Assembly (NCBI GenBank): GCA_041395105.1
Contig: JAWLBB010000001.1
Span: 1,656,294 to 1,720,293, forward strand
Direction of reading: 5' to 3'
DNA length: 64,000 nt
Source: Opitutaceae bacterium
GTDB taxonomy: Bacteria; Verrucomicrobiota; Verrucomicrobiia; Opitutales; Opitutaceae
A program made the translations under genes and the position numbers. The number at the start of each line of letters is the position of its first letter. Position 1 is the first letter of the stretch. Below the pieces are notes generated by a model. It was not told the DNA's origin. It searched no databases and worked only from the letters and a program-made list of their open reading frames with translations. Of this stretch, positions 7,972 through 17,591 are shown in pieces.

Positions 7972-9246
7972 ATGATTGACACCAAAATCCTCCGGGAAAC
8001 ACCGGATGTTCTGCGCAAAGCCATTGCCGACAAGCGGAATGACTGTGACCTCGACGCGGTCCTTGAAATCGATGGTCGATGGAGGACGCGGCTGGCCGAA
8101 GTCGAGCGACTTCGGTCGGAACAGAAGTCCGCCAACACGGAGATGGCCGCCCTGCCCAAGGGATCGCCGGAATTCATCGCCAAGGTCCAGGTGCTGAAGG
8201 CGGCCTCGGCCCGGCTGAAGCAGGAGGAGGCCGTGCTCAAGGAATTGGAATCGGAATTCCGCGAGGCCGTGCTGACCATCCCGAACATCGCCCATCACTC
8301 GGTGCCGGTGGCACCCGATCCATCCGGCAACCAGACGGTGGACACTTGGGGCGAGATCGCGCCGCCTCCGGCGCATGCCGTCCCGCATTATGAGATCCCC
8401 TGGTTTTCCCGTATCGTCGATTTTGATCGCGGTGGCAAGGTGACCGGGGCGGGATTCCCTTTCTTTGTGGGCCAGGGTGCGCGCCTGGCCCGGGCCCTGG
8501 TGCAGTTTTTCCTCAATGAGGCGGGCAGCGCCGGCTACGAAGAGGTCAGCACACCGCTCTTCGTCAACGCGGAGAGCGCCACTGCGACCGGACAGCTTCC
8601 GGACAAGGAGGGTCAGATGTATCAAACCGTCGAGGGTGGTCTCTATGCCATTCCCACCGCGGAGGTCCCTCTGACCAATTTCTTCCGCGATGAGATTCTC
8701 GATCCGGAGTCCCTTCCCGTGCGACGGGTGGCCTACTCGCCTTGCTTCCGTCGCGAGGCGGGCAGCTACGGCAAGGACGTCCGGGGACTCAATCGGGTCC
8801 ATCAATTCGACAAGGTGGAACTGGTCAAATGGGTCCACCCGGACAACAGCTACGATGAACTCGAGACCCTTCGTGGAAATTCGGAGAATCTCCTTCGCAA
8901 GCTCGGGCTTCCTTATCGGGTTCTCCTGATGTGCAGTGGGGATCTCGGCTTTGCCCAGGCCAAGAAGTACGATCTGGAGGTCTGGGCGGTCGGACAACAG
9001 CGCTGGCTTGAGGTATCCAGTTGCAGCAATTTCGAGAGTTTCCAGGCCCGGCGTGCCGGGATTCGTTTCCGGTCGGCGGAAACGGGCCGGCCCGAATATG
9101 TCCATACCCTCAATGGATCGGCTCTGGCTGTTCCACGGACATTCGTGGCCATCCTGGAGAACAATCTGCAACCCGATGGACGGGTCCGCATCCCCGAGGT
9201 TCTTCGACCCTATTACGGTGGGGATGAACTCGGGTTTGACGACTGA
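7972..9246 (+). CDS. serS: Seryl-tRNA synthetase
   Basis: 424 residues, normal length for a class II bacterial SerRS. It charges tRNA-Ser (and tRNA-Sec where present) with serine in the cytoplasm. The N-terminal long coiled-coil arm (about 30-100, rich in Glu/Lys/Leu heptads) binds the tRNA extra arm. Motif 2 is FRREAGSYGKDVRGLNRVHQF and motif 3 is GSALAVPRTFVAILENN. The TxE serine-binding element appears as PTAEVPLTNFF. ATG 7972 gives the canonical start MIDTKILRETPDVLRKAI. It heads a tight plus-strand run with tilS (21 nt downstream) and ftsH. Confidence 0.97.
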   Translation: MIDTKILRETPDVLRKAIADKRNDCDLDAVLEIDGRWRTRLAEVERLRSEQKSANTEMAALPKGSPEFIAKVQVLKAASARLKQEEAVLKELESEFREAVLTIPNIAHHSVPVAPDPSGNQTVDTWGEIAPPPAHAVPHYEIPWFSRIVDFDRGGKVTGAGFPFFVGQGARLARALVQFFLNEAGSAGYEEVSTPLFVNAESATATGQLPDKEGQMYQTVEGGLYAIPTAEVPLTNFFRDEILDPESLPVRRVAYSPCFRREAGSYGKDVRGLNRVHQFDKVELVKWVHPDNSYDELETLRGNSENLLRKLGLPYRVLLMCSGDLGFAQAKKYDLEVWAVGQQRWLEVSSCSNFESFQARRAGIRFRSAETGRPEYVHTLNGSALAVPRTFVAILENNLQPDGRVRIPEVLRPYYGGDELGFDD

Positions 9247-9267
9247 AGGGACACGATTTGAGATTTC

Positions 9268-10725
9268 ATGACCGGGGTTGATTGGAAAGTCTGCGCAGCC
9301 CGGGTCGCCAATCTTGTCTCCCGGTCGGATCTCGAACCGGCAGCGGTGGCCGGGCTGGAGGCGGTGTCCGAAGAAGAGGCGACCGGTCTGGCCTGTTCGG
9401 GGGGGGCGGACTCGGTCTTGCTGGTCCTGGCGCTGGTCGGGTGCCTCGGTAGGGCTCGCTCCTGGCATGTCCTGCATTTTGACCACGGTGTCCGCGGGGA
9501 TGCCTCCCGTGCGGATGCCGGCTTCGTCCGTTCTCTGGCGGAAGGTCTCGGGCTTCCCTACAGCGAAGGGGTGGGGGCGGGGCTTCATCCGCCAACGGAA
9601 GATGTCCTTCGACGGGCCCGGCTCGATTTCCTGCACGCCACCTTGCGCCGTCTCGGGTCGACCAGCCTGGCCCTGGGTCATCAGGCCGAGGATGTCATCG
9701 AATCCATGTTGATCCGGTTGGCCCGGGGAAGCGGGGCGGCCGGACTCTCCTCGCCACGGCCGGTTCAGGCTTTTTCATCCGGAATCCGCCATTACCGTCC
9801 TCTTTTGGGATGGACCCGCGAGCGGGTGCGTCGGGTATTGACCGAAGCCGGCGCTCCCTGGCGTGAGGATGCCAGCAACCTGGAAGACGCTCATCTGCGC
9901 AACCGACTCCGCCGGACCGTCTTGCCGGCCTGGGGGGCGGCCGAGAGCCGGGATCTGGCGACCGGAGTTCTCCTGGCCCGACGGAGACTGGAGGACGAAG
10001 ATCGGGCGCTGGACCAGTGGCTGGAAGAGATGCTCCCGGAAAGTTCGTTTTCCGACGACTTGATCGACCTGAGACCTCTTCGGGGTCGGCCGGTTGCCTT
10101 GTGGCGCCGAGCCATCGATCGATGGGCGCGGGGCCGCCCCGATCTGAGCGGAATCAGTCGAAGCTGGGTTGAGATGCTGGTTGAGAACGCTCTGGCGGGT
10201 GTGGACCTGCGGATCAGCGCGGGGAAGGCGGGAACGGTGGCGCTCACCAATGACCGACTCCGTTTCTCGCCCACCGCCAGGTCGCCTGGAGAGGACTGGA
10301 CCGGGGTTTCCCTCGCGACGGGCAGCATGCTGGTCCTGCCGTCGGGCACGAGGGTGGGGGCCCGCCAGGTCACCCTCAGTCCGGATTTGCGCGAGCGGAT
10401 CCTGAGCGGAGAAAATGACCCGGACGGAATGGCCTGGTTGGCCTGGACCGATGATTCGATCCCGGTTTTCACGGTAAGGCCGCCGTGCGAGGGCGATCGC
10501 TACCGCCCCCTGGGCGCGCCCGGAACGATCAAGCTGAGCGATCAGTTCATCAATCGGAAGATTTGTGTGGAACGGCGACGTTTTCTGCCTGTCTTCTGCC
10601 TCCCTGAGGGTGAGATTGTCTGGTGCCCGGGACTTCCTCCAGCCGACCGGCTGCGGATTAATGAACAAACGTTCCGAGCCGTTCAATTGACTTATTGCTG
10701 GTCAACCGCCACCTTCCGTCTGTAA
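9268..10725 (+). CDS. tilS: tRNA(Ile)-lysidine synthase
   Basis: 485 residues. It converts C34 of tRNA-Ile(CAU) to lysidine, so that the tRNA reads AUA. The N-type ATP pyrophosphatase PP-loop is SGGADS at 44-49, followed by HVLHFDHGVRGDASRADA and the LALGHQAEDVIESMLIRLARGSG element. The C-terminal third (about 390-470) matches the TilS C-terminal domain, with RPPCEGDRYRPLGAPGTIKLSDQFINRKI. ATG 9268 lies 21 nt after serS, and the stop is 16 nt before ftsH. The tilS-ftsH adjacency is widespread in bacteria and supports the call. Confidence 0.94.
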   Translation: MTGVDWKVCAARVANLVSRSDLEPAAVAGLEAVSEEEATGLACSGGADSVLLVLALVGCLGRARSWHVLHFDHGVRGDASRADAGFVRSLAEGLGLPYSEGVGAGLHPPTEDVLRRARLDFLHATLRRLGSTSLALGHQAEDVIESMLIRLARGSGAAGLSSPRPVQAFSSGIRHYRPLLGWTRERVRRVLTEAGAPWREDASNLEDAHLRNRLRRTVLPAWGAAESRDLATGVLLARRRLEDEDRALDQWLEEMLPESSFSDDLIDLRPLRGRPVALWRRAIDRWARGRPDLSGISRSWVEMLVENALAGVDLRISAGKAGTVALTNDRLRFSPTARSPGEDWTGVSLATGSMLVLPSGTRVGARQVTLSPDLRERILSGENDPDGMAWLAWTDDSIPVFTVRPPCEGDRYRPLGAPGTIKLSDQFINRKICVERRRFLPVFCLPEGEIVWCPGLPPADRLRINEQTFRAVQLTYCWSTATFRL

Positions 10726-10741
10726 AACCGATTCTTTTTAG

Positions 10742-12751
10742 ATGTCCGACCCCAAGCAAAGAGGTAACCGAAAGCCGCTCAAGAATACGCCCCCCGAGCG
10801 CTTCCAACCGCGTGTCCTACTGATCTGGCTGGCGATTTTCGCCGCCATTGTCGCACTCTGGTTTTTCAATCCCGGCAATTCGAGCAGTGCCGAGCCTCTG
10901 AGGATCCAGCAGGTGGTGGAGGCGGCTGAGGCCGGCGATGTCTCGGAGGGCGTCATAAAGGCCGATTCTTCCGGGGGCAAGGACTGGGCCATCCTGATGG
11001 GCAAGATCCGCAATGTCAGCGGGTCCGGGGCACCCTCCATCCCGTTTCGGGCGGAAGGTCGCCTGACCGATGAGAATTTTGCCCGCCTGCAGAAGTCCGG
11101 TGCCTTCACCGAAGCGCGGGCCAATACCCTGTTCACCCAGTTGCTCTTCAGCCTGCTGCCCTTCATCATCATTATCGGGCTCCTTTACTTTCTCTTTGTC
11201 CGCCAATTACGCATGGCCGGCCGCGGAGCTCTCAATTTCGGCAAGAGCAAGGCCAAGCTCCTCCAGCGGGATCGGGAACGGCTGACGTTCAACGACGTTG
11301 CCGGCTGCGACGAGGCCAAGGAAGAGGTCAGCGAGGTGGTAGAGTTCCTCAAGGATCCGAAGAAATTCCAGAAAATCGGCGGACGGATTCCCAAGGGTAT
11401 CCTGATGGTCGGGCCTCCGGGAACGGGCAAGACCCTCCTGGCCAAAGCGGTGGCCGGAGAAGCCGATGTGCCCTTCTTCTCGATCAGCGGTTCGGATTTT
11501 GTCGAGATGTTCGTCGGTGTCGGTGCGAGCCGGGTCCGGGATATGTTCGAGCAGGGGCGCAAGAACGCGCCCTGTCTGATCTTTATCGATGAAATCGACG
11601 CGGTCGGACGCCAGCGTGGCGCCGGATTGGGCGGGGGAAATGACGAACGCGAGCAGACCCTCAACTCCCTTCTGGTCGAGATGGACGGTTTTGACACGAC
11701 CGAGGGCGTCATCATCATCGCGGCAACCAATCGGCCGGATGTCCTCGACAGCGCCCTGCTGCGTCCCGGGCGATTCGACCGGCAGGTCTATATTGATCTC
11801 CCGGATCTGGTGGGCCGCGAACAGATTCTCAAGGTCCATGCCCGAAAGCTCCCCTTGGCCGACGATGTGAACCTGGCCACGGTGGCCCGTGGAACGCCCG
11901 GATTATCCGGCGCCGAACTTGCCAACTTGCTCAACGAGGCCGCCCTGACCGCGGCCCGGCGGAACAAGAAGAAGATCGACGGCGGCGATATCGAGGAGGC
12001 CCGCGAGAAGGTCCAGTTTGGCCGCGAACGGCGCCGGATCATGGACGACGAGGACAAGAAGATCGTGGCCTACCATGAGGCCGGCCATGCCCTTGTTCAG
12101 GCGGTCCTCGACGACGGCAACATGCCCATCCACAAGGTGACGATCATTCCGCGAGGCGGGAGCCTGGGCAGCACCATGTTCATTCCGACCAAGGACACCT
12201 ACAATTACGCGAAACGCCGCATGCTCAATCAGCTGGCCACCATGATGGGCGGTCGCATTGCGGAGGATATTGCGCTGGGCGATGTGACCAGCGGGGCTTC
12301 GGGCGATATCAAGCAGGCGACCAAACTCGCCCGGCACATGGTTTGCGATTGGGGTATGAGCGTGCTCGGTCCGATCGCTCTGGGGGACAACCAGGAAACC
12401 GTCTTCCTTGGCCGGGAGATCAGCCGGACCCAGAATTACAGTGAGGAGACCGCGCAGCGCATCGATTCGGAGATCCGCCGGATCGTTGATGAGCAGTATC
12501 AACGGGCCACCGATGTCATCAAAGGACACCGTCCGGCGCTCGACAAACTGGCGGAGTCCCTCCTCGAATTCGAGACTCTGGACGGACAGCACGTGCACGA
12601 AATCATCGAACACGGCGAAATCCAGTCGGCGATTGCGCGGCCCGAGCCCCTCAAGAAATCCGAGCCGGTCGTCTCGGGCTCCAAGGATGCGGCCCGTTCC
12701 GAACCCGAGTCGATTCCTCCGGGGATCGATTCCGCCCAGCAACCGGCCTGA
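10742..12751 (+). CDS. ftsH: ATP-dependent zinc metalloprotease FtsH
   Basis: 669 residues. Membrane-anchored AAA+ protease that degrades misfolded membrane proteins and regulatory proteins. Two N-terminal membrane helices (about 22-42 and 135-158) flank a periplasmic domain. Walker A is GPPGTGKT at 224-231, with the pore loop and SRH region downstream (FIDEIDAVGRQRGAGLGGGNDEREQTLN). The zinc site is HEAGH at 445-449. The C-terminus is a variable Pro/Ser-rich tail. ATG 10742 follows tilS by 16 nt. No Shine-Dalgarno is evident; the leader is T-rich (gattctttttag). Confidence 0.97.
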   Translation: MSDPKQRGNRKPLKNTPPERFQPRVLLIWLAIFAAIVALWFFNPGNSSSAEPLRIQQVVEAAEAGDVSEGVIKADSSGGKDWAILMGKIRNVSGSGAPSIPFRAEGRLTDENFARLQKSGAFTEARANTLFTQLLFSLLPFIIIIGLLYFLFVRQLRMAGRGALNFGKSKAKLLQRDRERLTFNDVAGCDEAKEEVSEVVEFLKDPKKFQKIGGRIPKGILMVGPPGTGKTLLAKAVAGEADVPFFSISGSDFVEMFVGVGASRVRDMFEQGRKNAPCLIFIDEIDAVGRQRGAGLGGGNDEREQTLNSLLVEMDGFDTTEGVIIIAATNRPDVLDSALLRPGRFDRQVYIDLPDLVGREQILKVHARKLPLADDVNLATVARGTPGLSGAELANLLNEAALTAARRNKKKIDGGDIEEAREKVQFGRERRRIMDDEDKKIVAYHEAGHALVQAVLDDGNMPIHKVTIIPRGGSLGSTMFIPTKDTYNYAKRRMLNQLATMMGGRIAEDIALGDVTSGASGDIKQATKLARHMVCDWGMSVLGPIALGDNQETVFLGREISRTQNYSEETAQRIDSEIRRIVDEQYQRATDVIKGHRPALDKLAESLLEFETLDGQHVHEIIEHGEIQSAIARPEPLKKSEPVVSGSKDAARSEPESIPPGIDSAQQPA

Positions 12752-12944
12752 GAGGATAGGGATTTCCCGAGGCCGGCCATCGTTCTGGACCGTCCGCCCG
12801 GGAAGCGCGGAAGACCTGCCGACAGCGGACCGGTCCCGGCAGGTGGAGGTTGTTGCCCACCCGGCGCCGATCTGCCGGGAGGCGTTTACCCCGTTTCCCC
12901 AGCCTTGCCCTCCGGTCGGCGGATCCGTTAACTGGCACCCTTCC

Positions 12945-14225
12945 ATGAGCCGTCCTGATCCGATGTCCATCCCGTTTTCCGATTTCGGCAAGCGTCTCCG
13001 GTCGCCCGCGATTGCCAGCCTCATGAGCGCGGCACTCCACGATCCCGATCTTCTCAGTCTGGCGGCCGGATTCACCGACAGCTCATCATTGCCGGTGACG
13101 GCGATCGGCCGGGCCGTCCGCCGTCTCGAGGAACGCAGCGGACCGCCGGATCATCTTCAATACGGAACCAATCAGGGCCGGCCGGGACTGCGCCGCCTGC
13201 TCGCCGGACGCATCGCGGCCCTTGACGGCCTGGGCGAGAAAGAGGCGGATCCCGATCGGGTTCTTGTGACCAATGGTTCCCAGCAGGCGTTGTATCTGGC
13301 GACGTCGGTCCTCTGCGATCCCGGCGATATTGTGATGGTCGAGCGCCCGAGCTATTTCGTTTACCTCGACATGCTCCGGGGCAAAGGAGCCCGGATTCTG
13401 GATCTCCCCGAATGCGAGGAAGGGCGTCTCGATCTCGAGGCATTCGGGTCGCTGCTCGCGAAACTGGAGGCTTCGGGCGAGATCAGGCGGGTCAAGATTG
13501 TCTATCTGGAGAGTTACTTCTCCAATCCGACCGGTCTCTCTCGAACGGTTGAGGAAAAGGAGGGTCTGGCACGGGTCCTGGCTGAGCGTGGCGTCCGGCC
13601 CGTGGTGATTGAGGACGCCGCCTACCGTGATCTCTATTTTGAAGAACCCTTTCCGGCCACCAGCGTTCTCGCCTTGAGCGCGTTTGGCTCGATGCCCTGC
13701 CTCTACCTGGGCACCCTGACCAAACCCTATGCCAGCGGCCTGAAGACCGGCTTCGGCATCTGTTCGGCTCCCGAGCTGCTTCAGCGGATGCTCTGGCTTA
13801 AAAGTCATCATGATTTCGGGACGGCGAATTTCAACCAGTCCCTTCTGGAGGAGATCCTGCTCGAGGGCGGCCTCGACCCGCAGATGGCCATCCTCCGCCA
13901 CAAATACCGTCTCAAGATGGAGGCTCTGGACGATGCCCTCCGCTCCGAGGGACTGGATGGTCTTGGCTGGGTCTGGGCGAAGCCCCTGGGAGGAATCTAC
14001 CTCTGGCTTCGGGCGCCCGTCGGTCTGGATACACGGACCGATTCCGCCTTCTGGCAGGCCTGTCTCGAGGAAAAGGTGATCTATGTTCCGGGTGATCTCT
14101 GTTATGGCGATCGGCCGTCATCCGGTCGCGTGCGCCTGAGCTTCGGGGTGCTCTCACCGGACCAGCTTGCGGACGCGGCCTCCCGCTTCGCCCGGGCCGC
14201 CCGGAAGGTGGCGGTGCCGGCTTAA
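12945..14225 (+). CDS. PLP-dependent class I aminotransferase (LysN / 2-aminoadipate transaminase-like)
   Basis: 426 residues from ATG 12945; ATG 12963 is an alternative. The open frame extends upstream into ftsH but is non-homologous there. The fold-type I pattern is clear: LQYGTNQGRPGLRRLLA (about 71-87), TNGSQQALYLAT (109-120), SNPTGLSRT (193-201), IEDAAYRDLYFE (222-233) and the PLP lysine in LGTLTKPYASGLKTG at K260. This arrangement matches the MocR-related stand-alone group that includes 2-aminoadipate and aromatic or kynurenine transaminases. The exact substrate cannot be set from sequence. It stands alone after ftsH, 193 nt downstream. Confidence 0.85.
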   Translation: MSRPDPMSIPFSDFGKRLRSPAIASLMSAALHDPDLLSLAAGFTDSSSLPVTAIGRAVRRLEERSGPPDHLQYGTNQGRPGLRRLLAGRIAALDGLGEKEADPDRVLVTNGSQQALYLATSVLCDPGDIVMVERPSYFVYLDMLRGKGARILDLPECEEGRLDLEAFGSLLAKLEASGEIRRVKIVYLESYFSNPTGLSRTVEEKEGLARVLAERGVRPVVIEDAAYRDLYFEEPFPATSVLALSAFGSMPCLYLGTLTKPYASGLKTGFGICSAPELLQRMLWLKSHHDFGTANFNQSLLEEILLEGGLDPQMAILRHKYRLKMEALDDALRSEGLDGLGWVWAKPLGGIYLWLRAPVGLDTRTDSAFWQACLEEKVIYVPGDLCYGDRPSSGRVRLSFGVLSPDQLADAASRFARAARKVAVPA

Positions 14226-14297
14226 GGTTCCCCCGGTTTCTGACGTTGCGATGGGTGGATCCCTTTCCCGGAATATCGAGATTTCACGAGCGACCCT

Positions 14298-15683
14298 ATG
14301 AATATTTGCTGCATCGGAGCCGGCTATGTCGGCGGTCCCACCATGGCCATGATTGCCCGGAAATGCCCGGACATCAAGGTCACCGTGGTCGATATCAATC
14401 AGGCCCGGATCAACCAGTGGAACTCGGATCATCTCCCGGTCTTCGAACCGGGTCTGGATGAAGTCGTCCGGGAGTCCCGTGGTCGAAACCTCTTCTTCTC
14501 CACTGAGGTGGACCGGGGGATCGATGAAGCGGACATGATCTTCGTCTGTGTCGGCACCCCGACCAAGACCTATGGCGTCGGGGCGGGACGGGCTGCCGAC
14601 CTGCGCTATATCGAGCTGTGCGCACGCCGGATCGCCGCTGTGGCCAAGGGGCGGAAAATCGTGGTCGAGAAATCGACCCTGCCGGTCCGGACGGCCGAGT
14701 CGCTGAAGACCGTCCTGACCGCCAATTGTCAGGGCGGGGCCGAGTTCCAGGTCCTCTCGAACCCGGAATTCCTCGCCGAGGGAACGGCCATTGCCGATCT
14801 GGAGAGCCCGGATCGCGTCCTCATCGGTGGGGAAACCACCCCGGAGGGACTTGAGGCGGCCGCGACCCTGGCGGCGGTCTACGCTGCCTGGGTGCCGCGG
14901 GAGCGCATCATCACCACCAACCTCTGGTCCTCCGAACTCTCGAAACTCGTCGCCAACGCCTTCCTCGCCCAGCGCATCTCAAGCATCAACGCCATCTCCG
15001 CTCTCTGTGAAGCGACCGAGGCGGATGTGGATGAGGTCAGTTTTGCCATCGGGCGCGACAGCCGCATCGGTCCGAAGTTTCTCAAAGCCTCGGTCGGGTT
15101 CGGTGGATCCTGTTTCCAGAAGGACATTCTCAACCTCGTCTACCTCTGCGAGCATTTCGGGCTGCCCGAAGTCGCCGCCTACTGGGAACAGGTCGTCAAG
15201 ATGAACGACTGGCAGAAGGGGCGTTATGCCCAGAAGGTCGTCAGCAGCCTCTTCAACACCGTTGCCGGAAAGAAGATCGCCGTCCTAGGTTTCGCGTTCA
15301 AGAAGGACACGAACGACACCCGCGAGTCCGCCGCCATCTATGTCTGCCGCGATCTCCTCGAGGAGCAGGCCCACCTTGCGATCTATGATCCCAAAGTATC
15401 CGAAGAACAGATACGGATGGACCTCAGGCAGAAGGAGGTTCTCGAGGACGGGCGTTCGAACCACCGGGTCCGGATCGTCGACGACGTCTACGAGGCGACC
15501 CGGGAGGCCCATGCCATCCTTGTCCTGACGGAATGGGACGAATTCAAGACGCTCGATTTTGGCCGGATTTTCGAGGGGATGGTCAAGCCGGCCTTCCTCT
15601 TCGACGGACGCAATGTCCTTGATCTGAAAGCCCTGCGCGGGATCGGCTTTGTCGCTTCCGGCATCGGCAAGGGCGGGCGCTGA
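14298..15683 (+). CDS. ugd: UDP-glucose 6-dehydrogenase, resembling the eukaryotic-type enzyme
   Basis: 461 residues. It oxidises UDP-glucose to UDP-glucuronate with two NAD+, feeding glycan and capsule synthesis. The N-terminal Rossmann motif is CIGAGYVGGPTMAMIA. VCVGTPTKTYGVGAGRAADL is the NAD/UDP-sugar loop. The catalytic Cys is C272 in GFGGSCFQKDILNLVYL, and the C-terminal UDP-binding domain has AVLGFAFKKDTNDTRES. The GYVGGPT, long PTKTYG loop and SCFQKDILNLVYL wording is that of animal/plant-type UGDH rather than the shorter E. coli type. ATG 14298. Solo gene; the next gene starts about 50 nt downstream. Confidence 0.93.
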   Translation: MNICCIGAGYVGGPTMAMIARKCPDIKVTVVDINQARINQWNSDHLPVFEPGLDEVVRESRGRNLFFSTEVDRGIDEADMIFVCVGTPTKTYGVGAGRAADLRYIELCARRIAAVAKGRKIVVEKSTLPVRTAESLKTVLTANCQGGAEFQVLSNPEFLAEGTAIADLESPDRVLIGGETTPEGLEAAATLAAVYAAWVPRERIITTNLWSSELSKLVANAFLAQRISSINAISALCEATEADVDEVSFAIGRDSRIGPKFLKASVGFGGSCFQKDILNLVYLCEHFGLPEVAAYWEQVVKMNDWQKGRYAQKVVSSLFNTVAGKKIAVLGFAFKKDTNDTRESAAIYVCRDLLEEQAHLAIYDPKVSEEQIRMDLRQKEVLEDGRSNHRVRIVDDVYEATREAHAILVLTEWDEFKTLDFGRIFEGMVKPAFLFDGRNVLDLKALRGIGFVASGIGKGGR

Positions 15684-15735
15684 GCCGATATTGGGGTTTG
15701 GCAAATCGCCCCGGGTCTGTATTTTTGCAGCCCAT

Positions 15736-16230
15736 ATGGTCAGGGGAGCGAGAGCGGGATGCCTGGGATTCGCGGCGGTCGTCGCGTGTTTCGCCCTATC
15801 CTCGAAGGCCGCCGCCTATGTCCCGGATCCCTGGGAACGGCAGGTGGTGGCGTCCTGCCTCGTCCTTGAGGCGTCGAGTGACGGACCGGTTGGCCTGATG
15901 GCGGTGGCCAACGTGATTTCCAACCGGGCAGACGGGGATTCCCGCCGGTTCTACCGGGAGGTCAGGAAGCCTTACGCCTTTTCCTCGATGAACTCGGCCA
16001 CCCGGGGCAATAACGCGGGCAAGGGCTATGCCCCGCTGGTTCGGCGCGCCTCCCGCGATCCGAACTGGGGACTCGCCCTCAAGGTGGTGGATCGGCTGTA
16101 TGCCGGAACGCTTCAGGATGTGACCGGCGGCGCCACCCATTTTTCCCTCAAGAAGGAACGGGCCACCTGGATGAGCAAGATGACGGTGACCGCCATCATC
16201 GGCAGTCACAAGTTCATGAAGCAACCCTGA
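15736..16230 (+). CDS. Secreted cell wall hydrolase, SleB-like (hydrolase_2 family)
   Basis: 164 residues from ATG 15736; the frame is open further upstream but overlaps ugd. A signal peptide (MVRGARAGCLGFAAVVACFALSSKAAA, cleavage near 27) precedes a SleB-type domain with the conserved opening VVASCLVLEASSDGPVGLMAVANVISNRA, where the Glu of LEA is the expected catalytic residue. It continues with the family's KPYAFSSMN and GATHFSL elements. In spore formers SleB cleaves cortex. In non-sporulating Gram-negatives such proteins probably trim periplasmic peptidoglycan as lytic transglycosylases. Single gene, convergent with the DUF1501 gene. Confidence 0.85.
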   Translation: MVRGARAGCLGFAAVVACFALSSKAAAYVPDPWERQVVASCLVLEASSDGPVGLMAVANVISNRADGDSRRFYREVRKPYAFSSMNSATRGNNAGKGYAPLVRRASRDPNWGLALKVVDRLYAGTLQDVTGGATHFSLKKERATWMSKMTVTAIIGSHKFMKQP

Positions 16231-16350
16231 GTCCCGGGGCGTCGCCACCTTCAGCCACAGGGCCGGACCTTGGTCCATGCCTCCGCCAGTCCGGTCCGGC
16301 AGGTGCCCGGTCCGTGTCCATGCGGGGAATCGGCCGGTTCCTCCGCCCTT

Positions 16351-17589
16351 TCAGACAAACTCCGGAGCGTCGAATTTTCCGCCAAGCTCGGCCTCCGACG
16401 GACAATCCAGCCACCGGTCGAGTATCCGGGCGTAGATGCCGCGGAAATCGATGCTGTATTCAAGGTCCGACTTCGGCTGAAGATCAAGGTCGGGGCGGTC
16501 TCCGTGGATGCCTCCGTGTAGTGAGGAACCCATGACAAAGAGAGGCGCGGCGGTGCCGTGGTCGGTGCCCCGGCCGTTGTTCTCGGCGGGACGGCGGCCA
16601 AACTCGGAGAAGGTCATGGTAAGCACGCGATCCGCCACGCCCTTCGCTTCAAGGTCCGCCTGGAAGGCGCGCATCGCTTCGGCCAGGGTGCGGAGGAGGT
16701 CGCCGTGGGTGGCGGCCTGGTTGCTGTGGGTGTCGAAGCCGCCGAGCGAGACGAAGTAGACCCGGGTCGGCAGATCGGCCGCGATGAGGGTGGCGATGTT
16801 GCGCAGGGAGCCTCCCAATCCGGATTCCGGATACAGGGAGGATCTTCCCGGTCCGGCAAGGATCGATTGGATCTTCTCCTCGGTCACGATCGCGTCGAGC
16901 ATGGTGTGCTTGAGGAAGGTCAGGTTGGAGGAGCCGGCCTCGGGAATCTGCTCGAGGAGGGCCCGCTCGGCGCCTTTGGCGGTTGAACCGGATCGACCCC
17001 GACCGGCCCGGGCCGGGAGGCCGAAGGTCTCATGGGGAGCGGCGCCCAGGAAGGAGGGCGGCGTCTCGGTCGAGAGGTGAATTCCGGCCGGTCCGTCCAT
17101 TCCGGCGCAGCGGGCGTCGAAAAACCGGCCAAGCCAGCCCGTGGGGAGGAAGTCATCGGATCCGGCGGCCGATTCCCAGATCTCGGTCGACCGGAAATGA
17201 CTCCGGTTCGGGTTGGGATAGCCGACGTTCTGGAGAATGGCGAGTTTGCCGTCGTCGAGGAGGGGCCGGAAGTCGCTCAATTCGGGATGAAGTCCGAGCA
17301 GCCCGCCGATGGGAATGGACTTGGTTTTCGGGATGGCCAGCGTCGGGCGGAGGCGGAAGTAGCGGTCGTCCTCGAATGGAATGATTGTGTTGAGTCCGTC
17401 GTTGCCCCCGGCCAGCTGGACAAGGACGAGGATGGAGGAATCTTTCCCCGGTTGAGGGTTGCCGGCCAGCAGGCTCCGGGTGAGGAAACCGGGAGCGAAG
17501 CCGCTGAAGGCGATCAGGCTGAGGCCGCGAACTCCGCGGCCGAGAAATTCGCGACGGGTGTAGGGAAATTGTCCGGACGGATTTTTCAT
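16351..17589 (-). CDS. DUF1501 family protein with Tat signal
   Basis: 412 residues. The N-terminus has a twin-arginine signal (YTRREFLGRGVRGLSLIAFSGFAPG), so it is probably exported folded. The body matches the sulfatase-related DUF1501 family: VLVQLAGGNDGLNTIIPFEDDRY near 54-76, YFVSLGGFDTHSNQAATHGDLL, and MTFSEFGRRPAENNGRGTDHGTAAPLFVMG near the C-terminus. These Asp/His-rich blocks resemble the metal sites of alkaline-phosphatase-fold enzymes. It starts 2 nt after the DUF1800 stop, the usual two-gene unit of Verrucomicrobiota and Planctomycetota. Biochemical function is not established for the family. Confidence 0.92.
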   Translation of the reverse strand: MKNPSGQFPYTRREFLGRGVRGLSLIAFSGFAPGFLTRSLLAGNPQPGKDSSILVLVQLAGGNDGLNTIIPFEDDRYFRLRPTLAIPKTKSIPIGGLLGLHPELSDFRPLLDDGKLAILQNVGYPNPNRSHFRSTEIWESAAGSDDFLPTGWLGRFFDARCAGMDGPAGIHLSTETPPSFLGAAPHETFGLPARAGRGRSGSTAKGAERALLEQIPEAGSSNLTFLKHTMLDAIVTEEKIQSILAGPGRSSLYPESGLGGSLRNIATLIAADLPTRVYFVSLGGFDTHSNQAATHGDLLRTLAEAMRAFQADLEAKGVADRVLTMTFSEFGRRPAENNGRGTDHGTAAPLFVMGSSLHGGIHGDRPDLDLQPKSDLEYSIDFRGIYARILDRWLDCPSEAELGGKFDAPEFV

Positions 17590-17591
17590 TT

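Noticed and set aside
12408..12944. N-terminal extension of the aminotransferase into ftsH
   Set aside because: Low-complexity Arg/Ser-rich translation overlapping a conserved gene; the ATG at 12945 gives a normal family start.
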